A stretch of DNA of 35,403 bases from positions 1 through 35,403 of the forward strand of contig JADRCO010000379.1 in assembly GCA_021464525.1 (NCBI GenBank). Reading direction: 5' to 3'. The DNA comes from Rhizophagus sp. LPA8_4_AMF (lineage: Eukaryota; Glomeromycota; Glomeromycetes; Glomerales; Glomeraceae). The translations under genes and the position numbers were made by a program. This document shows positions 16,015-25,059 of this stretch, piece after piece (within the stretch, counting starts at the first letter, position 1; every line of letters begins with the position of its first letter). The notes beneath the pieces were generated by a model that searched no databases, was not told the origin of the DNA, and saw only the letters and a program-made list of their open reading frames with translations.

Positions 16015-16541
16015 AATATGGAATTTGTGATTCGAATGTGTGGTATTATGTATATTTTATATTACGTGGTGTTAATCTTTTTAAAAAAGAAGTCATTGAC
16101 AAGCTGCGCACGTTTAAAGAAAATGTTAATAAAAAACTATTTAACATAAAATCAAACCTTTTTTAACTTTAAATACCTTTTGACAGAAGATTAGAGAAAA
16201 AGTATTTTTTATTTTCTAGATTGTCAACATAGAATATTTATATACTCTTTTTATTATGTAGTTTATACAAGTTATATACTTGGCAGAAAATTTTTTTTTT
16301 TTTTTAGAATGAAAATATATATGTATATAAATTATATAAATAGAAATTTGTACAATTATTATGGAAAAAATCATTTATAAATCGTTAATTTAAGTAAATA
16401 ACGGAGAAATTTATTGGTTTTACCGTATTAGGAATTTTTAAAAAATTTTTTTTATGCCTATCAGTCATATCCGATCAAAAGAAAATTTCAATCGGCAATT
16501 TCTTCTCTTTCAATCTAGTTAAAATAATTATTTAGGTAATA
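16015..16541. promoter_or_regulatory. Divergent promoter region, GT-lyase gene (-) and mitochondrial protein (+)
   Basis: A 527-bp head-to-head spacer, strongly A/T-rich, with a T run near 16290-16305. I see no clear TATA element, repeat or RNA gene in it. Confidence 0.4.
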
Positions 16542-17471
16542 ATGTTTAAAATATTAACCAATAAAAGCGCTTTACGAACTTTTATTCCGCGGCTTTTCAA
16601 TACATTATTGAGAAATAATAATAAAGGTATGTTTTATAAATTACATAAAGTATTAGTATGCTACAATAAATGAAAAAAATTTTTTACATAATTTACTTCA
16701 TTAGAGCAATATTTTCGAGCAAATAATGTTCCTCTTCGACTCTCGTCAACAATCCGTCACCAAATCTACAATAAAGTACCTTTTCCACCTTATTCACTTT
16801 GTCGTAATAAACCACAGTATCCTTACTTATTTTCATCTATTAATTTTACCCGATCAATATCGTCTTTTCCTCCCTCAAGAATGCATTCACCACCTCAAAG
16901 AACATTAAAACAACTTGTAGCATTTGGTGGAGCGACATTAACATTTTTCATTATCAAGCCAACACTTTTTTATATAATAAATGGTGCAATTGCCTTTGGT
17001 ACTTATAAATTATTAAAAAGATTATTAGACTACTTATTTCCGGCTATTGACATTAATGGGAAACAATTTTATAATTTCAACCCAACAACAAAATTAACAA
17101 AGATTCAAAGTAAATTATATTCTAAATCTATTGAACAAATTAAAAAAGTAAATTTAAATTATAATATAATTGGATTCACTAGTCCACATACAATTTCCAC
17201 CAAATCTGTCGAACTTAATTCGACAGATTCTCAACAAAAGTATACCTTAATTAATATTGAATATTGGGCAATTGATGAATTGAATAATAAGGAAGCTATC
17301 GTCAAAGTTGAAGGAATGTTACATAATCATGATGATTTTGAGATAAAAAGTATTGAAATGTATTGGCCAAATACTGGACAATTTATTAATGTTCCTACGG
17401 ATTTGAAACAAGATAGACAGAGTTATCAGAAACCTCCAATTATTGAAGCAGAATTTCGTGATATTGATTAA
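16542..17471 (+). CDS. Unrecognised, probably mitochondrial membrane protein
   Basis: Exons 16542-16626 and 16705-17471 join in frame to 852 nt, 283 residues. I do not recognise the family. The first 85 residues look like a mitochondrial presequence: rich in Arg, Lys, Ser, Asn and Thr and nearly free of acidic residues. A hydrophobic stretch from about residue 98 to 132 (LVAFGGATLTFFIIKP, then LFYIINGAIAFGTYKLL) looks like two short membrane helices or a hairpin. A soluble C-terminal domain of about 140 residues follows, with alternating strand-like segments such as YTLINIEYWAID and AIVKVEGMLHN. The layout recalls TIM21/COA1-type inner-membrane proteins, but no diagnostic motif supports that. 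The intron joins the presequence and keeps the frame, which favours the upstream ATG over Met88. Confidence 0.72.
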
Positions 17472-19161
17472 TTCTTAATAATAAATTGGTAGTAGTAGTG
17501 ATACCACCACGTGTTTTATACTGAATTAGATCAAACCCGAACATAATTTGCCATTTAAATTATTGACTTTTTTAGTTAAAATAAATTTAGATTTCCTCTC
17601 CCAAACTTGTTACACGATATAGTACTTGTTAGATCTGACATCACTCAAAATCTAACTCTTATCATAACACTTACACTTTTATTTTTGACTTTTTTTAACT
17701 GGATCTATTACAAAGAGATAAGGCAGAAGAATTACCCGATCTATTCAACACAATATTTTCGTAGTTTGATTTCGAAGAATTAAGTCTACAGTTAATTTAC
17801 TAAACGTCATCAAATAAATAAAATTTATAGCAACTATATCATATTATCCCCTTCTCGTCCTTATATAAAAATATTTTAAATCATATTCGTTAAGTCGACT
17901 CCTCATCTACGTTCTCGACCTTGAACTTCTCGCCTATGGGTTGCCTACCATTTTATATTTAAATATTAGAAAATTGCTATAATTCTCGTGACGAAAGTTA
18001 ACGAAATGATCTTTACCTTCAACTCTGGCAATCTGTAGTACCTCATGCAACTTAGTACCAGTAATGCAAAAGTACTCGATCTTGATAGAATTGTGGTATA
18101 TTGTATAATCTCGTTTATATATCAAGAATTTTACATCTGACCTATCAAAATCGATGTATTTGCAACAGTAATACAATATTAGCAATGGTAAATACTAAGT
18201 CAAAAGATCAACATTATAAAATATTAATATAGGAATGTTTTGAAACTTAAAAGGAATTATAATATCATTGGATCGATCTCTTTATTGAAATTATATCTTT
18301 TTATTACTTTCCCTAAAGAGTTGCTTTGCTTCCTTTTTATTTAATCAGCACAGGTATCAAATACTAAGTAATTAAGTAAATATGATTTTTTAAAAAATTA
18401 TGGAATATTACTTGCAGTATGAATTTCTAAGAATTATTTTCTTAATCTCCGAATTTTAAAAGGCCTGTTCATTTCGGTCGGTTGCAAATTTCGGTCATAC
18501 ACATATTAAACAATTCTATTGTTGAAACATGTTCGACCTCAAATTCTAAAATATTGATCTGAAGTTCGATCGTGCAAAGCAAATGTAACAAAGGACTGGA
18601 CAATCATTAATTCTACAACCGAAAGATTCTACGAGGTGTCGATCTGCAAGTATACTTGTTTATAAATTATAAACGCGCAGTGCTGTACAGAGTACTATAT
18701 TTATATTATAATATGCGAATTACCCTGGTAATTTTTTTTTTATTCCAATGAACAGGCTGAAAATAAATATCTAAATTTGGGTAGATTGTATGCCAGAAAC
18801 TATTAACTTTAATATATAATACGCATGTATATTACATATATATAGATATAATTTTATTATCTGATCAAAACTTGCATTTTGGGCAAAGGAGTGAAATTCA
18901 TTTAAACAATAATATTTAATTAACACAAACAAATTTTTTACAGGTCAGCAACTTTATCAACCTTATCGGCTATATCCGCTTATCCACTATGATTGCAAAT
19001 ACATGTAAAAAAGACCTTTGAATGACGAAAATTTTCGTAAAAGACCATGGTACCTTCTATTTTTGGCCAGGTCGGGACAGTCAATAAATGATCGACAAAT
19101 TCGTATGACTAATATTTTATTTTAATTTGAAACATGCATATTTTATTACTTTCGCAACAGC
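17472..19161. other. 1.7-kb gene-free convergent region
   Basis: Lies between the 3' ends of the mitochondrial protein gene (+) and the helicase gene (-). It contains a CACGTG near 17510, a candidate inverted-repeat element at 18463-18757, and a perfect 14-bp palindrome ACGAAAATTTTCGT at 19025-19038. Short open frames here show no family motif or codon-use signal. It probably contains old transposon debris that I cannot name. Confidence 0.5.
18463..18757. mobile_element. Candidate MITE with 11-bp terminal inverted repeats
   Basis: GCCTGTTCATT at 18463-18473 recurs as its exact reverse complement AATGAACAGGC at 18747-18757, giving a 295-bp unit in gene-free DNA. The internal sequence has no coding capacity. 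The left end has a short direct repeat TTTCGGTC. hAT-like DNA transposons of similar size often have comparable short ends, but I find no convincing target-site duplication, so both family and exact ends are uncertain. Confidence 0.4.
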
Positions 19162-20898
19162 TTACGATAAAACTCTTTTATCTCTTATATTCCTTTTAAT
19201 CCTTTCTGCTAATTGCCTATCTTTCTTTGTAACAAAATATGTTGCTTTGCCACGTTTTCCTGCTCTAGCGGTTCTACCAACCCTGTGAAGAAAATCCACA
19301 ATAGTTGTAGGAAAATCAAATAGTATCACATGATTTACAAAAGTAGTATCAACTCCTCTGGAAGCAATATCAGTACACACAAGAATTTTAGCGTGAGATT
19401 CTTGATTTCTGAATGATTCTAATTTAGTTGTTCTATCATCTATATCTCCATATAATCCTATCGCTGGAAAATTTTTAGAATAAAGATATTTTTCTAAATG
19501 TTCAGCCGTTTTTTTTTTGTTACAAAATATCATTATTGATGCAGATTCGGAATGTGCTTTTAAAGTTTGTATAATGGCCTCATATTTATTATAATTAAAT
19601 ATTTTTAAATCAATAAAATTGTGTGAGAGATTGGGTAAAGATTTATGTAAGGAATAGGAAGTTATACGTTTCATAAAAGGTAACTCTTTACTTAATAATT
19701 CATTAACAGTTTTTGGTAATGTTGCCGTTACCACAATTATTTGATATGGTCGATTATTTTGTGTTACATTTGAAACTTTAATTTGTTTAATAATCGAAGT
19801 AACATCATTATCAAATCCTTTACAAAACATAGTATCAGCTTCATCTATAACCAAATAACGAGTTTCTGATAATGATATATATTTGTTTTTGATGTAATCC
19901 AATAATCCCGCTGGAGTTGCTACAACTAAATCCGTTGGCATTAAAAGCGTTTTACGCACAAATTGCCGATTTTTGTGAGAGGTGATTGCTATTGGACGAA
20001 ACTTGGCAAAATGACACATGTGTTTGGAAACAGAGAGAACTTGTTCAACTAATTCTCTTGAAGGCAAAAGAACGATAGCTCTAGGTCTATTCAATAGCCT
20101 TACTGGAGATTTTAATAATGCCTGTGTCCTTGTTTCTTTTTCTAATTGATCTTCTAATACTACGGTTTTATTGTCAGTTGATATGGGAGAAAATGACGGT
20201 GCTTTCATCTCTTGAACTTTAATTTTATTAATGATCGGTAATAGGTAAGCTAAAGTCTTTCCGCTACCTGTTTCAGCTGCGCACAAAATATGTTGTCCTT
20301 CAGACTTTAAAACTTCTGGTATGGTCAATGCTTGAATTTCTGTTGGTCGTAAAGGGTCAATTTCTTTTAATGGTCCTTGTTTAATTGCTTCTAAAACTTC
20401 TGGTCTTAGATTCATCGATTCGAAAGTTACATATTCAAAGTGAAGAGAATCCAATTTTTTTGTTTTTCCTTTGAGACTTAGCAGTTCTTGTGAAATTCTT
20501 TGTTTAATTGAAGAACCATCTTTCTGATGTAATTTTACGTCACTTTCAATTGGCAATAATTTAAATTTTGCTGGAATATAACCACGCGTTTTTTTTGTCA
20601 CTGGAGTTGAAATCTTTGAATATTTTTTATTTGTAGCCTTTTGTTGCTTTTGTTGTCGTATCATATTTTGATGATGCGTTGACTTAAATTTATCTACACT
20701 AAAATTACCACTCGGAATTTCATTTCCATGAAATCTAAGTAAATTTTTTCTTGTAAGTTGTTTCCTTTTTTTTTGAGCTAAACCCCCCGAATATAATGCA
20801 TTGGTTGATATAAATGTACGTTTCGAGCATAATGAATAAAAAAATATATTAGAACTTGATAGAAAATTTTTTAAAAAATGACTTTTTGAAAGAAGCAT
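19162..20898 (-). CDS. MRH4: Mitochondrial DEAD-box RNA helicase, MRH4/DDX28-like
   Basis: ATP-dependent RNA helicase, probably acting in mitochondrial large-subunit ribosome assembly, the role known for yeast Mrh4 and human DDX28. Single exon, 578 residues. The N-terminus is rich in Lys, Arg, Ser and Asn without early acidic residues, like a mitochondrial presequence, and is followed by a basic tail to about residue 150. Helicase motifs in order: Q-motif region PTEIQALTIP at 185-194, motif I AAETGSGKT at 207-215, PSREL at 279-283, TPAG at 328-331, DEAD at 352-355 in VIDEADTMF, motif III as TAT at 391-393 instead of SAT, CTDIASRGVD at 508-517 and HRVGRTARAGKRG at 538-550. An insertion of about 40 residues lies between motifs I and Ia. 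All catalytic residues are present. Assignment to MRH4 rather than another organellar DEAD protein is by overall likeness. Confidence 0.9.
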   Translation of the reverse strand: MLLSKSHFLKNFLSSSNIFFYSLCSKRTFISTNALYSGGLAQKKRKQLTRKNLLRFHGNEIPSGNFSVDKFKSTHHQNMIRQQKQQKATNKKYSKISTPVTKKTRGYIPAKFKLLPIESDVKLHQKDGSSIKQRISQELLSLKGKTKKLDSLHFEYVTFESMNLRPEVLEAIKQGPLKEIDPLRPTEIQALTIPEVLKSEGQHILCAAETGSGKTLAYLLPIINKIKVQEMKAPSFSPISTDNKTVVLEDQLEKETRTQALLKSPVRLLNRPRAIVLLPSRELVEQVLSVSKHMCHFAKFRPIAITSHKNRQFVRKTLLMPTDLVVATPAGLLDYIKNKYISLSETRYLVIDEADTMFCKGFDNDVTSIIKQIKVSNVTQNNRPYQIIVVTATLPKTVNELLSKELPFMKRITSYSLHKSLPNLSHNFIDLKIFNYNKYEAIIQTLKAHSESASIMIFCNKKKTAEHLEKYLYSKNFPAIGLYGDIDDRTTKLESFRNQESHAKILVCTDIASRGVDTTFVNHVILFDFPTTIVDFLHRVGRTARAGKRGKATYFVTKKDRQLAERIKRNIRDKRVLS

Positions 20899-21046
20899 TT
20901 TTTTTTTAAAAAAAAAAATGATTTGCTGCGTAGATGTAACGTTTACAATTAAATCACGTGAGATGAATTCTTGATTTTTCTCACCACTCCAAAGAAAAAT
21001 TTAACTCTTTTAGATCGCTTTGACTAAACTTTCAACAAGATAAAAA
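20899..21046. promoter_or_regulatory. Compact divergent promoter, helicase (-) and HSF (+)
   Basis: Only 148 bp separate the two start codons. Ten T followed by eleven A (20898-20918) form an A/T palindrome flush against the helicase start. The bHLH-type palindrome TCACGTGA lies at 20954-20961, roughly central, and could serve both genes. GTAACGTTT lies at 20937-20945. No proper heat shock element is seen, only GAATTC without the two-base gap. Role inferred from position. Confidence 0.5.
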
Positions 21047-22612
21047 ATGCAGCATACACAGCCAGAAACGTCAAACCCACGAAAACGTCCGGCTTCTCAA
21101 TCGCCACCGGATAGTCCGGCCCCAGCAAGAACGGGTAATCGAAGTGTACCAGCCTTTTTGAATAAACTTTATAAGTAAGAAATGACACTATGTAATCTCC
21201 CAACTTTTGGCCTTTTTGGCACTTTTGGGACTTTTTTTTGGGAGTGCTTTATCTTTTTTCTTTTACAGTCGTGTATATACCTTATCCTTGGACAACTTTT
21301 ATATAACTTTTTAGTATGGTTAACGACCCTCAGTCAAATGATTTAATCATCTGGTCCGAGACTGGTAACTCTTTTCTTGGTAAGTTAAATAATTTAGTAA
21401 TTACTAGATAATTCAATCTATTAATTTTCTATTTCATAATATACAATTTTATTAATAAAGTTAAAAGACCTCAAGACTTTGCAAAAGAAGTTCTTCCTCG
21501 ATTCTTTAAGCACAACAATTTTAGCAGTTTTGTGAGACAGTTGAATATGTACGGATTTCATAAAATACCACACCTTCAACAAGGAGTACTCCAATCTGAC
21601 GGACAGTCTGAACAATGGGAATTCAGTAACACAAATTTCCTTCGTAATCAACCGGATCTTTTATATTATGTTACTCGCAAGAAAGGGAAAGATAATGAAA
21701 ATATAAAAGAACCAAATGAAATGGATATAAATCACATATTAAATGAAATTGCTTCAATTAAGAAACATCAGATGACTATAAGTGCAGATTTAAAGAATAT
21801 TCAAAGGGATAATCAAATCTTATGGCAGGAGACTATCTCAGCACGTGAGAGACATCGGCGTCAACAAGAAACTATAGATAAAATTTTACGATTTCTTGCT
21901 TCTGTGTTTTCTGCTGATAAAAAGAGAGCTATTGTACCAAAGAAGCGAAGATTACTACTTGAAAATTCTGACTCACTGGAATCATCGGAGCAAAAAACGA
22001 TTTCTAACGATAGTCAAACAAACACCTTACCTAATAATGAAACCGATTCTTCATCTTTGGTAATAGACATTAATAACCCAGGTAATAATACCTTTAATTA
22101 TTAATAACTGTTTTTTGAATTTTAATAATGTAATAAAATTATTTTTCCCAAATTATATAGCAGCTTTGTCCATATTGACTTCTTTAGCTGATCAGTTTGA
22201 CGTTTCTAATACCCTACCAACCCTACCAACCCTACCATCCCAACCATCCCTAACATCTCTACCTTCCTTACCTTCCCTGCCGATTCCATCCTCATTAACT
22301 GAGGGAATTAGTGATAATACCGATTTCTTGGATTCAAATCAGGCTGACTTGCCTGAAATTGAAACTCGTATCGATGAAGTTGGATCCAACGTTGATTATT
22401 TGACTTCATTAACATCTCAAATAGGATTTGACCCAGATGAAGTGATCGATTTAGAAGATGATTCTATCGGGAATGATTTTTTGTCATATTATAATGCGAA
22501 CTTTAGTCCTACGGAACAAGATCATCAACTGCTATTTGATCTCAATTTAGACGATGAAAATAATAATAATAATAATAATAATAATCCTAATAATCCTAAT
22601 CCAGTTGATTAG
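21047..22612 (+). CDS. HSF1: Heat shock transcription factor
   Basis: Sequence-specific activator that binds inverted nGAAn units as a trimer. Exons 21047-21174, 21315-21379, 21461-22081 and 22161-22612 total 1266 nt, 421 residues. The winged-helix DNA-binding domain spans about residues 34-138: [15 protein letters not shown], the recognition helix [14 protein letters not shown], and the wing ending in [18 protein letters not shown] coiled coil (HR-A/B trimerisation) follows at about 160-225. The C-terminal part has a Thr/Ser-Leu-Pro repeat (about 287-312), then an acidic, hydrophobic segment suited to activation, and a poly-Asn run before NPVD. Introns 1 and 2 interrupt the DNA-binding domain. 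The gene is head to head with the helicase gene. Fungi carry several HSF-like genes (HSF1, SFL1, SKN7); the absence of a receiver domain and the HR-A/B coil favour HSF1. Confidence 0.93.
22211..22282 (+). repeat. Coding minisatellite-like CCNACC/CCTTCC repeat in HSF
   Basis: About eight degenerate 9-nt units of the type CTACCAACC, CTACCATCC and CTACCTTCC encode repeated Thr/Ser-Leu-Pro in the fourth exon. Units are in frame, so changes in copy number would lengthen or shorten the protein without breaking it. Confidence 0.8.
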
Positions 22613-23212
22613 TTGGTTAAAATTAGTTGCATTGTTTTTTTTAAAAAAAAATAGAATTATTGGTGAGGTGACTTCTTTATTTTACAATTTGATTGTTTAT
22701 TTTTTATTTTTATTTTTTATTATAGGTATTTCTGGCTTCCTGTCGGTTTACAACTTTACATCATGGTGTATTTATTTGGGATTAATTACTATTAGGATGG
22801 GATTATGGAGTTTTTTTACACGGAGAATTTAATAGTAGTTACGAATAAAACATATATTTTATGTTCTTCTTGCATCTTTGTATTATATCAAATATTTATA
22901 TCAAATACTTTTTATATATTTTTTTTTTTTCGTCATCCTTTCAAAATATGTGGTCATTCTTTTTTATTATAGAATAATAAATAAAACCCTTTGCCAAGAC
23001 AGTATATGAAGGTATAAAACTGACATTATTGACGTTCTTATGACGTATAATATGGGTAGTAGATTAATTGATGATATGATATCAACGTTAAAAACTGATA
23101 AACTCATTTTTTTTTCGGTTTATCCAAATTCTTCCTTGTTTATATTAAATAGCAAAAAATATAAGTGAAAGCTATTCTATATTATTGTAATTAATACTAG
23201 ATTTTACGAACA
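22613..23212. other. HSF 3' flank and promoter of RPB9-like gene
   Basis: A 600-bp spacer. The left half is T-rich and probably HSF 3' UTR. Two CRE-like TGACGT hexamers lie at 23030-23035 and 23041-23046, about 170-185 bp before the next ATG. No gene with a recognisable product is seen. Confidence 0.45.
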
Positions 23213-23913
23213 ATGAAACGATCAGATTTGAAGTTTTGTCCCACTTGGTATTATAAATTTATAATTCCATTTCAATTTTATAAAAAAAAAATTTCAATCT
23301 GACAATGCTCATGTTTTACTAAATTAAAAACTAGTCGTAACCTTTTGGACAAAATAGAAGATATTAGTGCTTCAAAATTTATTTTGAACTGCCGCACTTG
23401 TGATTATATAGAAGAAGCCGAGAAAAAAGATTATAAAGTGGAAACTCGTGATTTTACGCGTCAAATAAGGCATAATTATTTTTTTTTTTTATAAAAATTT
23501 TAATATTTAAAAATTTATCTTTTGATTTGTTTAGCCATCATCACGATAGTCAATTTCTTCCAAGACTATTTCAAGATCCATCTTTAAAAAGATGCATTAG
23601 TAATTGTAAAACGTGTAATAAAAAAACGCGTACTATCGAGTGGCATTCACATCGTAACGACTCAATGAGTGTGTAAGTTGCCTGTTAAATACATGGAACG
23701 CGTTCTATTTAATGCACTAATAGAATTAATGAAAATTTTAGGGAATATTGGTGTGAAGAATGCAAACAACAACAACCATCCCCTCATAAAGGTATAGCTA
23801 TGTTATATGATACTGAGAAATCGGAAAATTCATACGCGCAACTTGGTCAGGAAGGATATTGCACTGACGAAGAAAAAAATGAATTGGAAGTTGTCGGACA
23901 AGAGGATTTTTAA
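23213..23913 (+). CDS. RPB9-like two-zinc-ribbon protein
   Basis: Related to RPB9, the RNA polymerase II subunit that helps fidelity and start-site choice, and more distantly to TFIIS and RPC11. Exons 23213-23247, 23335-23469, 23535-23672 and 23742-23913 total 480 nt, 159 residues. First ribbon: KFCPTC near the N-terminus, then LNCRTCDYIEEAE, very like RPB9. Second ribbon: DPSLKR (RPB9 has DPTLPR), NCKTC, WHSHRNDSMS and YWCEEC. All eight cysteines are present. It differs from RPB9 (about 115-125 residues) in an acidic tail of about 40 residues and in a poorly conserved centre. The Asp-Glu pair of the TFIIS hairpin is absent. The second intron starts with GC, not GT (23470-23471), and is supported only by frame. 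It could be the true RPB9 or a divergent paralogue; I cannot tell without the rest of the genome. Confidence 0.78.
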
Positions 23914-25059
23914 TTTCTCAAGTTTGATCATAATCATAATCGCCAAATGTTCGTTATAGCTTGCATTTCGATGATTAGAGAAAATATAAAATATAAGATA
24001 ATAATGTATTGATATTATTAGTATTATTAATATTGCACTAAGTTCTTAAGAAAATTTTATATTGATAAAAAGAGCCATTAATTTCAAGCGAAGGTATAAT
24101 CAACAATTTATCCAAATTAGAAGTAGCGAATCGATGCTGTGCACACGAAGTCACAGGTCTTGCATGTGCGGACCCCGCGCCCACACCCAATAAAGTCAAG
24201 CCGCACACCGCTGAGAACAGCCCAGAAAACTCGCCCAATGGCATCGTACAGTGATGTATTATTTTCGCAGATGGGTAAAGCGAAACTAATTCTTCATTTT
24301 GAACAGTGTTTTTAAAAAAAAAAGTTTTTTTTTTCTCGGCTCGTTCATATACACACAGACCCTGTTCTTTGATCTTTCTACAAGTATGTACCCTATGTGT
24401 ATGCGTACTTAATAAGTAAATGAAAATTATTCTTTTTAGAAGACATTTTGTTTCTTTTTTTTCCTTGTGCGTTTATTTCTGATATATGTACTATTCTTCT
24501 ATTATTTTGTAAATAAAGATAACGAGTTTAATAAAAATTATTTTTTTTCTTTTGTTAACCGACTAATGGTGTAAATTCTTCGTAGACTGTGTCCTACGTA
24601 AAATTTCGTCTGTAGTCGTCTCTTTTTATGATAATATTTTTTGTAATTACTAAATAATTCGGTTTAATACACTTTTTGTCGCGCTTTAATATTTCCCTTT
24701 ATCTTGTAAATCATTCCCTTCTTACCTTATTGTTTCGTTTAGTTTTGTAAAATATTCGCGAAAACTTATAACCTTAACTTAGGTTCTCAAAATTACAATT
24801 GGTAATCGATAATATTTTTTAACAATTGCATTTGGAGGGTTATAGCCTTTTGGTAACGCGTTAATATTACTCTTTCTATTATTATATAGTTAAAAAAATT
24901 ATTTTTTTTTTCCTTTTTTCGTTTGGTGGTTTATTAGTTTTCAATAATTTTTTTTCCTCTACAAAAATACCGATCCTTTTTATCTACATATATATACTAC
25001 ATATAAGAAATTTTTTTTTATTATTATTTAAAAAAAAAATTTTTTTCTTCTTGTAAATA
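23914..25059. promoter_or_regulatory. Long promoter/5' region of the RRM gene, with a GC-rich island
   Basis: A 1.15-kb stretch without a recognisable gene. At 24131-24240 the GC content rises to about 58 percent, against well under 35 percent around it. Downstream are T-rich runs and a palindrome TAACGCGTTA at 24854-24863 that contains the MBF core ACGCGT. A short upstream open frame starts at an ATG just after TTTCGCAG at 24264-24271. Likely promoter and long pyrimidine-rich 5' UTR of the gene at 25060. Confidence 0.45.

Noticed and set aside
16726-16908. Separate 60-residue gene in the mitochondrial protein locus
   Set aside because: It is another frame of exon 2 of the 283-residue protein, whose frame is kept by the intron.
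17934-18185. 83-residue minus-strand frame in the gene-free region
   Set aside because: No family motif, no splice-linked continuation and unusual composition; not supportable as a gene.
22554-22832. 92-residue hydrophobic frame after HSF
   Set aside because: It starts inside the poly-Asn codons of HSF in another frame and consists of Ile/Leu/Phe from A/T-rich DNA.
24038-24244. 68-residue frame across the GC-rich island
   Set aside because: No motif and no supporting exons; the openness follows from the GC-rich base composition.
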